Assembly: GCF_005876985.1 (NCBI RefSeq)
Contig: NZ_VAHD01000001.1
Coordinates: 124,001-188,000 of the forward strand
Length of the DNA stretch: 64,000 bases
Direction of reading: 5' to 3'
DNA from: Rhodoferax bucti
Lineage (GTDB): Bacteria; Pseudomonadota; Gammaproteobacteria; Burkholderiales; Burkholderiaceae_C
The translations under genes were made by a program, and so were the position numbers. The notes beneath the pieces are model-generated. The model worked only from the letters and a program-made list of their open reading frames with translations. It was not told the DNA's origin and did not search any database. This document shows positions 25,369-32,246 of the stretch, one piece after another; the stretch's first letter is position 1, and the number at the start of each line of letters is the position of its first letter.

Positions 25369-25637
25369 TCAGCGCTTACGCAGCGCAATGATGTCTTCAC
25401 GGACCGCCGCAGCCCACGTCCTGCGGTCGCGCCCGTCGGCGGTTTGCGGGGCGCCAAAACTCACCACCGCCTGAATACCGTCGCTGCACAGCGTGCGCCA
25501 CAGGGAGCCGAGCAGCGTGTCGTCGCCGATGTAGCAAGGGGCAAAACTTTGCTGGCCTTGCGCATCCAGGAACTGAAGGGCAATCGGCTGGATGGGCGCA
25601 TGCACCGCAATGGCGGCCTGCAGCAGGTTGGCGCGGA
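25369..25637 (-). pseudogene. Truncated 3' fragment of plsC (acyltransferase C-terminus)
   Basis: The minus strand encodes LLQAAIAVHAPIQPIALQF through to REDIIALRKR. This is the last 84 residues of the intact PlsC at 27669 with nine mostly conservative differences. The NHxxxxD and FPEGT catalytic blocks are missing, so it cannot be functional. Its reading frame continues to 25668 into unrelated sequence (MALHESILSKLR), giving an open frame of 99 codons that is most likely not a gene. Most nucleotide differences from plsC are synonymous. That suggests both ends evolved under selection before this one was cut off. Confidence 0.88.
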
Positions 25638-25747
25638 GCTTTGACAATATGCTCTCATGGAGAGCCACGAAGCCCGCTGAGGTAGCGGTTCATGCCTTAG
25701 TCACTGACTTTTGCAATTGGCAAGTTAGATTCCGTTGATACTATTCA

Positions 25748-26386
25748 ATGATGAACCAATTAACTCAAGAAATCACTCATGAAAAGCCCGTATCGCTGGT
25801 ACGCAGTATGGCCGAGCATTATCAATACGATGCTTTCGACTTCGCTCGTAGATTTGATTTGCTGTGGGAGTCGATGCCAAACAAAACAGGCAGAATAAAA
25901 AGCTTTGTCGATTTGGTTTTTGCCTTTGAATGCATCTTAAAGTGCCACATCGCTCTCGGCAGAACGGACGAGGACCCAAAGATGGTCCTCAAAGACCTTA
26001 TAAAGGCGAGGCATGACATCGGCAAGCTAGTGGAAATCGCCAAAATCTCAAGAGATCAAAATGTCTACGATGAATTAGCATATCGCCTCAACGGATTTTC
26101 AGTTTTTTTACGCTATTCGCTTGATGCTTACAGCTCATTCTTCCCGTTTTACACCGCACGGCGTAAATCCAAACTCAACTATTCGCAGACTGTTGGAAAT
26201 AACGAATGGGTGTTGGAGACACGGGCATTATTAAGTCCATTGCTTCAAACAGCCAAAGAAGCGCTGTCTGGTTTGGTTACAGATGATATTGTGGTTATCC
26301 TCAGAAATGCGCGCCTAATGAGTGAGCTTATGGATGGTCAAAAAAAAGAGTCAAAACTACCATCTTCGGACAGCAGTCATGATTAG
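25748..26386 (+). CDS. Islet protein, all-helical, HEPN-like pattern, function unknown
   Basis: A 212-aa soluble protein with base composition far more AT-rich than its surroundings. It looks entirely helical and has no signal peptide. The segments DLVFAFECILKCHIALGR and IKARHDIGKLVEIAKI resemble the paired elements (E-x3-K, then HD-x2-KL) of HEPN-type helical bundles, which are common in defence and toxin-antitoxin loci. The catalytic Rx4-6H of HEPN nucleases is not evident. The tail is charged (DGQKKESKLPSSDSSHD). It may be translated from ATG 25748 or the next ATG at 25751. The family assignment is a guess from pattern. Confidence 0.6.
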   Translation: MMNQLTQEITHEKPVSLVRSMAEHYQYDAFDFARRFDLLWESMPNKTGRIKSFVDLVFAFECILKCHIALGRTDEDPKMVLKDLIKARHDIGKLVEIAKISRDQNVYDELAYRLNGFSVFLRYSLDAYSSFFPFYTARRKSKLNYSQTVGNNEWVLETRALLSPLLQTAKEALSGLVTDDIVVILRNARLMSELMDGQKKESKLPSSDSSHD

Positions 26387-26741
26387 ATACTTTCGGCCCC
26401 GCCTCCCGTGCTTGTCCGCACGAGAGTAATCAAAGGGGACTGTTATTAAAATATTCAAATCGAGAAGTCGAGCGAACCTAGGTCAACTGATTCACCCGAA
26501 TATTTTGAACCAAAGTGCTGAGCTGCTATGTCCTACCTTCACTTTACGAAGGCGGGATAATGACCGCATACCGGTTCCGCCGAGCAAGTGTCGGCCACAA
26601 GGCGGGTAGTCGGGTAGTCGGGTAGTATTTGACAGCGCAGCTAGCGTGCAAAAAAATTCTCTAACACTAACGCCTAGCTGATACAGAGAATCGATACAAC
26701 TTCAATGCCATAACAAACATCACCAGTGATTATTCAGAGAA
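26387..26741. other. Non-coding stretch inside the islet
   Basis: About 355 bp with no convincing reading frame. It holds a small hairpin (CGTGC/GCACG, about 26408-26423), a triple 8-bp tandem repeat at 26603-26626, and a TTGACA at 26629-26634 without a well-spaced -10 box. It presumably carries the promoter of the gene at 26742. Confidence 0.5.
26603..26626. repeat. Tandem repeat, CGGGTAGT x 3
   Basis: Three exact, contiguous copies of CGGGTAGT. They lie 116 bp upstream of the islet's second gene and directly before a TTGACA hexamer. Such short arrays can vary by slippage. Confidence 0.9.
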
Positions 26742-27560
26742 ATGAAAAAACCAATCATTGCCCTTGCTGCTATATCCTTTACATCCTTGACCGCAGCTCA
26801 GTTTACGACCTCGGCTCAGTTGACACCCGCCTTTTGCACAAAACTGGGAGTTGCGCAGGCTTCAGCTGTAATCATTGCTTACGAAAACGATGGATCAGAA
26901 GCCTATGAGAAATATATGCTTGAGACAATTTTCATCCAGCTTCGCTCGGGCGACTCTTGGGTCAGAGAATCAACGGCCAAAGCATTAATTGCTGATGCCA
27001 AAACACTACTAGAGCAGAGTAAGCCAAAGGACATACATACAGCAGGAACTTTGGCAAATACCTTGGGCAGCGCACAACGGCGCAGTTGCAATGAGTCAGC
27101 CTCAAGAACTGCGACTTTTGAGCGCGAAAAGAAAGAAGCGGATATGCAATTATCGGTGAAAGGTTATTTCGTCGGCCAAAGACAGTCATCATGTCCTATT
27201 GGCTCAAAGCCGGAAACACCTAAACCCAAAGCAGTTGTCACATGCGAATTTGGGTCGACATCATATGGTGGAGCTAACGCCAAAAATTTCACACTATTCT
27301 TGTTTGAGGGCAAGGTTTTGGGTGCTTTCGTGGAGTTTGGTTTTGGTGGCAAAAATAACCATTTCACTTTGCGCGATGCATTAACGCAAAAATACGGCAC
27401 ACCGTCTGACAACCAAAAGGCGATAAATGCCTACACATGGAGGCAGGGAACTGTGTCCCTCACGCTAAATGGCTTGGAGGGCCATGTCACATTGACAGAT
27501 CAAACTGCATTCGACAGAGCAAAAAAACTCAGCGCTGAAGAAGCTCAAAAAGATCTGTAG
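26742..27560 (+). CDS. Predicted secreted protein of the islet, unknown family
   Basis: A 272-aa protein with an N-terminal signal peptide (MKKPIIALAAISFTSLTAAQF, cleavage likely after LTAA or AAQ). It has no other membrane segment. The middle is Lys/Glu-rich, and the C-terminal domain contains AVVTCEFGSTSYGG, FLFEGKVLGAFVEFGFGG, LRDALTQKYGTPSDNQ and YTWRQGTVSLTLNGL, probably beta-rich. Residues FTLRDALTQKYGTP followed by W-x-G-x4-L recall small periplasmic beta-sandwich proteins, but I recognise no family. AGAGA precedes the ATG. Composition is AT-rich like its islet neighbour. Confidence 0.65.
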   Translation: MKKPIIALAAISFTSLTAAQFTTSAQLTPAFCTKLGVAQASAVIIAYENDGSEAYEKYMLETIFIQLRSGDSWVRESTAKALIADAKTLLEQSKPKDIHTAGTLANTLGSAQRRSCNESASRTATFEREKKEADMQLSVKGYFVGQRQSSCPIGSKPETPKPKAVVTCEFGSTSYGGANAKNFTLFLFEGKVLGAFVEFGFGGKNNHFTLRDALTQKYGTPSDNQKAINAYTWRQGTVSLTLNGLEGHVTLTDQTAFDRAKKLSAEEAQKDL

Positions 27561-27606
27561 GGCGCCAGTCACGCCCCAGCAACTCAACACGCCACCAGCC
27601 ACTTTT

Positions 27607-27937
27607 GCATCAAATCAGCCCCTAGCGTTCATAGAATGAGCGCGAGCAGCTATCAAAAAGTGAGCAAATCAGCGCTGGCGCAGCGCAATGATGTCTTCCC
27701 GCACTGCGGCTGACCACGTCCTGCGGTCACGCCCGTCGGCGGTTTGCGGGGTTCCAAACGTCACCACCGCCTGAATGCCCTCGCTGCACAGTGTGCGCCA
27801 CAGGGAGCCGAGCAACGTGTCGTCGCCAATGTAGCAAGGGGCAAAGCTTTGCTCGCCTTGGGCGTCGGCAAACTGCAGGGCCACCGGCTGGATGGGCGCA
27901 TTCACTGCGATTGCGGCCTGCAACAGGTTGGCGTGGA
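27607..27937. repeat. Right 331-bp direct repeat flanking the islet
   Basis: Partner of 25307-25637. It comprises a dispersed 50-bp repeat copy (27607-27655, core GCGCGAGCAGCTATCAAAA) and the 3' third of the intact plsC gene. Similarity to the left copy ends after 27937, inside plsC. Confidence 0.92.
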
Positions 27938-28403
27938 AAGGCAGCACATGGGTGCCATCGCCGGTGGTGCCCTCGGGGAACACGGCCAGCACCTCGCCCG
28001 CGTTCAGACGCTCGGCCATGTGGTGCACCACGCGCATGGCGTCGCGGCGGGATTCGCGCTCGATGTACAGCGTGCCGGCACCAGTGGCCAGCGTACCCAC
28101 CACAGGCCAATGCTGCACATCCGCTTTCGAGATAAAGCGGCAATGACGCGCGGCGTGGATGACCACAATATCCAGCCACGAGATGTGGTTGGCCGCCAGC
28201 AGCACCGGACCGTTCGCGGGCGGCGTGCCGTTTACTACCAATTTGATAGCTAGACGCACAAGCATGGCCTGCGCCCAGGCCTGAACCTCTGCATCACGCT
28301 GGGGCTGCGTCAGCCGGGGAAACACCGTGCGGATGCGCCACGCCCCTGCCAGCACATGCAGGATGACGCGGCTGATCCGCCAGAGCGCTTTGAGTTGGCG
28401 CAT
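27669..28403 (-). CDS. plsC: 1-acyl-sn-glycerol-3-phosphate acyltransferase
   Basis: PlsC acylates lysophosphatidic acid to phosphatidic acid in phospholipid synthesis. The 244-aa protein has an N-terminal hydrophobic segment, the catalytic NHISWLD (H-x4-D), RFISKADVQHWPVVG, GTLYIERESRRD, and the substrate-binding FPEGTTGDG. Its last third lies within the right-hand flanking repeat of the islet and may have been replaced by recombination. Residues of about 41-56 (around VRLAIKLVV) coincide with an antisense copy of the 50-bp repeat. It ends the leftward run that includes the pyr genes, 23 bp after pyrX. Confidence 0.92.
   Translation of the reverse strand: MRQLKALWRISRVILHVLAGAWRIRTVFPRLTQPQRDAEVQAWAQAMLVRLAIKLVVNGTPPANGPVLLAANHISWLDIVVIHAARHCRFISKADVQHWPVVGTLATGAGTLYIERESRRDAMRVVHHMAERLNAGEVLAVFPEGTTGDGTHVLPFHANLLQAAIAVNAPIQPVALQFADAQGEQSFAPCYIGDDTLLGSLWRTLCSEGIQAVVTFGTPQTADGRDRRTWSAAVREDIIALRQR
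28237..28283 (-). repeat. Dispersed 50-bp repeat copy inside plsC
   Basis: The plus strand reads GATAGCTAGACGCACAAGC and then GCGCCCAGGCCTGAA. This follows the order of the reverse complement of the reference copy (TAGCTGCTTGCGCA, then GCGCCAGAGCCTGA). It is diverged in the middle. It is in frame in plsC. Confidence 0.5.
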
Positions 28404-28426
28404 GGGCCCTTGGTCTGCCGCCCGGC

Positions 28427-29722
28427 TCAGGCGGCGGCGTAGGCCACACGGCCACCCACCAGCGTGGCTCTGACACGGCCGGGCAGCTCGTAGCCGCCAA
28501 ACGGGGTGTGGTGCCCCTGGCTCACCAGCGCGGACGGCTCCACCACCCAGTGGGCGGCGGGGTCAAACACGCAAATGTCGGCCGCACCACCGGCCGTCAG
28601 GCGGCCCGCGCTGGCGGCAAAGGTGCCCAGTGCGCCGCCCAGCACCTGTGCGGAGCGGCTGGTCACAGTGCCAATGGCATCGGCCACGCCCACGCCGCTT
28701 TCCTGTGCCCACTTGAGCGCCAGGCTGAGCAGCAGCTCCAGGCCAGTGGCGCCGGGCTCGGCTTCGGCGAAAGGCAGGGTTTTTTCGTCTTCGCTCACGG
28801 GGTTGTGGTCCGACACCAGTGCATCGATGGTGCCGTCCGCCAGACCGGCGCGCAGGGCATCGCGGTCGCGCTGCTGGCGCAGGGGCGGGTTCAGGCGCAT
28901 GCGGCTGTCGAAATAGCCAATGTCCACATCGGTCAGGTGCAGGGAGTTGATGCTCACATCACACGTCACCGGCAGGCCTTCGGCCTTGGCCTGGCGCACC
29001 AGCTCCACGCCGGCAGCGCTGCTGATGCGGCACAGGTGGACGCGGGCCTTGGTGGCACGCACCAGCTCAAAAATGGTGTGCAGGGCAATGGTTTCGGCAG
29101 CCACGGGCACGCCGCCCAAGCCCATGCGGGTCGCCAAGGGGCCGCTCGCAGCCACGCCCTTGCCGAGGTAGGCCTCTTGCGGACGCAGCCACACGGTGTA
29201 GCCAAAGGTGCTGGCGTACTGCAGGGCACGCTGGGTCACCTGGGTGTTGCGCAAGGGCACCTCGGCCTGGCTGAAAGCCACGCAGCCAGCTTGTGTGAGC
29301 TGCAGCATCTCTGTCAACACTTCGCCCTGCAGGTTGCGGGTGAGCGCGCCCAAGGGGAACACACGGGCCTGGTGCAAACGCTCGGCGCGGTAGCGCAGCA
29401 TTTCCACCAAACCGGCTTCGTCCAACACGGGGTCGGTGTCCGGCGGGCAGACCACGCTGGTGACGCCTCCGGCCACGGCTGCGGCCATTTCGGTCGCCAA
29501 CATGCCTTCGTGCTCGTGGCCCGGCTCGCGCAGGCGCACCGACAAGTCCACCAAGCCAGGCGCGACGATGCAGCCTTGGGCGTTGATGGTGGTTTGCGGG
29601 GAAAAGCCGGCGGGAGCCGCGCCGATGGCCAGGATGCGACCGCTGGAGATGGCCACATCGGCCACGGTATCGGTGCCGCTGGCGGGGTCGATGACGCGGC
29701 CGCCTTGAATCAGAATTTGCAT
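28427..29722 (-). CDS. pyrX: Non-catalytic dihydroorotase homologue (PyrC'/PyrX)
   Basis: A 431-aa amidohydrolase-fold protein of class I dihydroorotase type, with APGLVDLSVRLREPG, GGVTSVVCPPDTDP, VSINSLHLTDVDIGYFD, MRLNPPLRQQRDRDAL and ALVSDHNPVSEDEK. The zinc-binding HxH that follows GLVD in active enzymes is replaced by Ser61 and Arg63, and the late SDHAPH-type motif reads SDHNPV. Hence it should be catalytically dead. In Pseudomonas such a PyrC' forms a dodecamer with PyrB and is needed for aspartate transcarbamoylase assembly. The gene lies 34 bp downstream of pyrB, consistent with that role. A separate active pyrC is expected elsewhere in the genome. Confidence 0.88.
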   Translation of the reverse strand: MQILIQGGRVIDPASGTDTVADVAISSGRILAIGAAPAGFSPQTTINAQGCIVAPGLVDLSVRLREPGHEHEGMLATEMAAAVAGGVTSVVCPPDTDPVLDEAGLVEMLRYRAERLHQARVFPLGALTRNLQGEVLTEMLQLTQAGCVAFSQAEVPLRNTQVTQRALQYASTFGYTVWLRPQEAYLGKGVAASGPLATRMGLGGVPVAAETIALHTIFELVRATKARVHLCRISSAAGVELVRQAKAEGLPVTCDVSINSLHLTDVDIGYFDSRMRLNPPLRQQRDRDALRAGLADGTIDALVSDHNPVSEDEKTLPFAEAEPGATGLELLLSLALKWAQESGVGVADAIGTVTSRSAQVLGGALGTFAASAGRLTAGGAADICVFDPAAHWVVEPSALVSQGHHTPFGGYELPGRVRATLVGGRVAYAAA

Positions 29723-29756
29723 TGCTTCAGTCCTTGAATCTGGGTGCGGGTCGCCA

Positions 29757-30719
29757 TCACGCCTCGTTGCCCGCGACGATGCTCATGACCGCCATGCGCA
29801 CGGCGATGCCGAAGGTCACCTGCGGCAGGATCACCGCCTGCTTGCCGTCCACCACGGCAGAGTCGATCTCCACCCCGCGGTTGATGGGGCCGGGGTGCAT
29901 GACGATGGCGTCGGGCTTGGCGAGTTGCAGCTTCTCGGGCGTGAGGCCAAAGCTCTTGAAAAACTCGTGCATGGACGGCAGCAGCGCGCCGCTCATGCGC
30001 TCGTTTTGCAGGCGCAGCATGATGATGACGTCGCAGTCTTTGATGCCCTCTTCCAGCGTGTGGCATACCCGAACGCCCATGTGTGCCATGTCGGAAGGCA
30101 CCAGCGTCTTGGGGCCCACAACACGCACTTCGGCACAGCCCAAAGTGGTCAGCGCGTGGATGTCGGAGCGCGCCACGCGGGAGTGCAGCACGTCACCCAC
30201 TATGGCGACGGTGAGGTTGGAAAAGTCTTTTTTGTAGTGCCGGATGGTGAACATGTCCAGCAGGCCCTGCGTAGGGTGGGCGTGGCGGCCATCGCCGGCG
30301 TTGATCACATGCACATGCGGCGCCACGTGCTGGGCGATCAGGTAAGGCGCGCCGGACTCGCTGTGACGCACCACAAACATGTCGGCCGCCATGGCGCTCA
30401 GGTTGGCGATGGTGTCCAGCAGCGACTCGCCCTTGGAGGCACTGGAGCGCGCAATATCGAGGTTGATGACGTCGGCGCTCAGGCGGGTGGCGGCAATCTC
30501 GAAGGTGGTGCGGGTGCGGGTGCTATTTTCAAAGAAGAGGTTGAATACGCTCTTGCCGCGCAGCAGGGGCACCTTTTTGACTTCGCGGTCGTTCAGCGAC
30601 ACGAAGTTGGTGGCGGTGTCCAGAATGTGGGTAAGGATGTTTTTGGGCAGCCCTTCGGTGGACAGCAGGTGGATCAGCTCGCCGTGTTTGTTGAGTTGCG
30701 GATTGCGCTTGTACAACAT
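29757..30719 (-). CDS. pyrB: Aspartate carbamoyltransferase catalytic subunit
   Basis: It catalyses carbamoyl phosphate + aspartate to carbamoylaspartate, the first committed step of pyrimidine synthesis. The 320-aa protein shows the carbamoyl-phosphate loop [81 protein letters not shown] and [13 protein letters not shown]. No pyrI regulatory gene is adjacent, matching the PyrB-PyrC' holoenzyme type. It starts 2 nt after the pyrR stop. Confidence 0.97.
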   Translation of the reverse strand: MLYKRNPQLNKHGELIHLLSTEGLPKNILTHILDTATNFVSLNDREVKKVPLLRGKSVFNLFFENSTRTRTTFEIAATRLSADVINLDIARSSASKGESLLDTIANLSAMAADMFVVRHSESGAPYLIAQHVAPHVHVINAGDGRHAHPTQGLLDMFTIRHYKKDFSNLTVAIVGDVLHSRVARSDIHALTTLGCAEVRVVGPKTLVPSDMAHMGVRVCHTLEEGIKDCDVIIMLRLQNERMSGALLPSMHEFFKSFGLTPEKLQLAKPDAIVMHPGPINRGVEIDSAVVDGKQAVILPQVTFGIAVRMAVMSIVAGNEA

Positions 30720-30721
30720 GC

Positions 30722-31219
30722 TCAGGCCTCCTGCACATCAAAAGAAAACACGCCCTCAGCGCTGCGCGCCAAGGCCAAAGACTGGTTGGCCGACAGGCTG
30801 ACCCGCGCGGCTGCGAATTCGGCCTGAATGGGCAACTGCCGCCCGCCCCGGTCCACCAGCACGGCCAAGCGCACTTGCGCGGGACGGCCGTAGTCAAACA
30901 GCTCGTTGATCACCGCGCGGATGGTGCGGCCGGTGTAGAGCACATCGTCCAGCACCAGAATGTCGGCGCCATTCACATCAAAGGGCAGCTGGGTCTGGCC
31001 GCCGGAGGACAAGCCTCGTTTGGCAAAGTCGTCCCGGTGCATGGCAGAGGAGATGGTGCCGTGTTTGCCGGCCAGTTTCAGATCCGCCTGCAGGCGCTCG
31101 GCCAACCAAGCGCCGCCGGAGGTGATGCCCACCAAGCGGGTATCTGCATTGCACAACTGCTGTACGCCGCGCAGGAGTTCGCGGTACAGCGCCTCTGCAT
31201 CCAAAGCCAATGTGGTCAC
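30722..31219 (-). CDS. pyrR: PyrR bifunctional regulator / uracil phosphoribosyltransferase
   Basis: A 165-aa PRTase-fold protein: [29 protein letters not shown], and the PRPP-binding [19 protein letters not shown], then [22 protein letters not shown]. PyrR regulates pyr genes and in some bacteria makes UMP from uracil. In proteobacteria the regulatory mechanism is less clear, and I found no attenuator structure in the short spacers here. The GTG start at 31219 overlaps the ruvX stop (GTGA). Confidence 0.93.
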   Translation of the reverse strand: MTTLALDAEALYRELLRGVQQLCNADTRLVGITSGGAWLAERLQADLKLAGKHGTISSAMHRDDFAKRGLSSGGQTQLPFDVNGADILVLDDVLYTGRTIRAVINELFDYGRPAQVRLAVLVDRGGRQLPIQAEFAAARVSLSANQSLALARSAEGVFSFDVQEA

Positions 31220-31629
31220 GGGAGGTTCCTCAAAAATTGTTCCAAAATAATGCAGGCAGACGCCGCATCGGCGTCTTTGGCGCCACTGGCAATCGCCTCG
31301 GTGGTGCTGTAGCGTTCATCCACCTCAAACACTTGCAGACCAAATCGCCCTTGCAACTGGCGCCCGAACTTTTTGGCGCGCGCAGTGTTTTCATGCGCGG
31401 CGCCATCGGGGTGATAGGGCACGCCGATCACGATGGCATCGGGCTGCCACTCTTTGAGCTTGGCGGCCACGCCATCAAACCGCGCATTACCTTCGGCATG
31501 GATGGAGCCTTGCGGCTGCGCCGTACGCATCAGCCGGTTGCCCACTGCAACGCCCGTGCGCTTCAAGCCGAAATCGAATGCAATGAATGTCGTGAAGGCC
31601 GGCGGCACCCCTGGCACAGCCTCGCTCAT
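31216..31629 (-). CDS. ruvX: YqgF/RuvX family RNase H-like protein
   Basis: A 137-aa protein: FTTFIAFDFGLKRTGVAVGNRL (RNase H-fold first strand with the catalytic Asp), DAIVIGVPYHPDGAA, FGLQVFEVDERYSTTEA, and the C-terminal DADAASACIILEQFL with a further acidic pair. YqgF is linked to 16S rRNA 5' processing and resolvase-like activity. The ATG at 31629 overlaps the yqgE stop (ATGA); its own stop overlaps pyrR. Confidence 0.93.
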   Translation of the reverse strand: MSEAVPGVPPAFTTFIAFDFGLKRTGVAVGNRLMRTAQPQGSIHAEGNARFDGVAAKLKEWQPDAIVIGVPYHPDGAAHENTARAKKFGRQLQGRFGLQVFEVDERYSTTEAIASGAKDADAASACIILEQFLRNLP

Positions 31630-32225
31630 GCATGCCCCGCTTGCTGCGAAATCATCCACGACTCCAGACCCAAGAGACCCAAAGCGCGGTCGTAGCGCTG
31701 GTTGACCGGGGTGTCAAAAATCAGCGCCTGGTCGGCCTCTACCGTGAGCCAGCTGTTTTCGCCCAGCTCGGTTTCCAGCTGACCCTGACTCCATGCGGAA
31801 TAGCCAATCGATACCAGCACGCGCTTGGGACCGGAGCCCATGGACAGGGCTTCCAGCACGTCTTTGGAGGTGGTCATCTCCAGCCCGCCGGGGATGGTCA
31901 TGGTGGAGGCATACAAGGAGTCCTCGCTACTCTGCCCCTCCGCCACCACCGACTCGTGCAGCACAAAGCCACGCTCGGTTTGTACCGGTCCGCCCTGAAA
32001 CACAGGCTGCCCCACCAAATCTTCACGGTGCAGGGGCAAATCAATTTTCTCGAAGAGTGTGGTCAGCGGCATGTCTGCCGGCTTGTTGATGACCAAGCCC
32101 AGGGCCCCTCGCTCGGAGTGTTCGCACACATACACCACGCTTTTGCCGAACATGGCATCGTCCAGTCCGGGCATAGCGATCAAGAAATGATTGGTGAGGT
32201 TGAAAGGTGCAGAATCGCCGGACAT
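31626..32225 (-). CDS. yqgE: UPF0301 protein YqgE/AlgH
   Basis: A 199-aa protein with LTNHFLIAMPGLDDAMFGKSVVYVCEH, GALGLVINKPADMPL, PVFQGGPVQTERGFVLH and GYSAWSQGQLETELGENSWLTV, which are the full set of UPF0301 signatures. The molecular function is unknown. It is the first gene of the leftward operon yqgE-ruvX-pyrR-pyrB-pyrX, the common proteobacterial arrangement, and is divergent from the photolyase gene (21 bp). Confidence 0.95.
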   Translation of the reverse strand: MSGDSAPFNLTNHFLIAMPGLDDAMFGKSVVYVCEHSERGALGLVINKPADMPLTTLFEKIDLPLHREDLVGQPVFQGGPVQTERGFVLHESVVAEGQSSEDSLYASTMTIPGGLEMTTSKDVLEALSMGSGPKRVLVSIGYSAWSQGQLETELGENSWLTVEADQALIFDTPVNQRYDRALGLLGLESWMISQQAGHA

Positions 32226-32246
32226 CTTTTCATTTTAACGGCTGAC

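Larger units (their letters stand above)
25307..25637. repeat. Left 331-bp direct repeat flanking an islet
   Basis: This segment aligns without gaps to 27607-27937 (constant offset 2300), with about 47 mismatches counted by hand (roughly 86% identity). It contains one copy of the dispersed 50-bp repeat (25307-25355) and the last 85 codons of a plsC gene on the minus strand. Similarity stops abruptly after 25637. Confidence 0.92.

Noticed and set aside
25369..25668. 99-codon open frame as a real small acyltransferase gene
   Set aside because: It lacks both catalytic motifs and its N-terminal 12 residues are unrelated sequence; it is a truncated plsC end.
26401..26430. Terminator after the islet's first gene
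   Set aside because: There is a CGTGC/GCACG hairpin but it is short, has a mismatch and no T-run.
25290..27600. Classical tRNA-integrated island with att sites at the tRNA-Arg 3' end
   Set aside because: The right side shows no copy of the tRNA 3' end (only a short CACCA-CCAC resemblance) and there is no integrase; the shared sequence is plsC plus the dispersed repeat.
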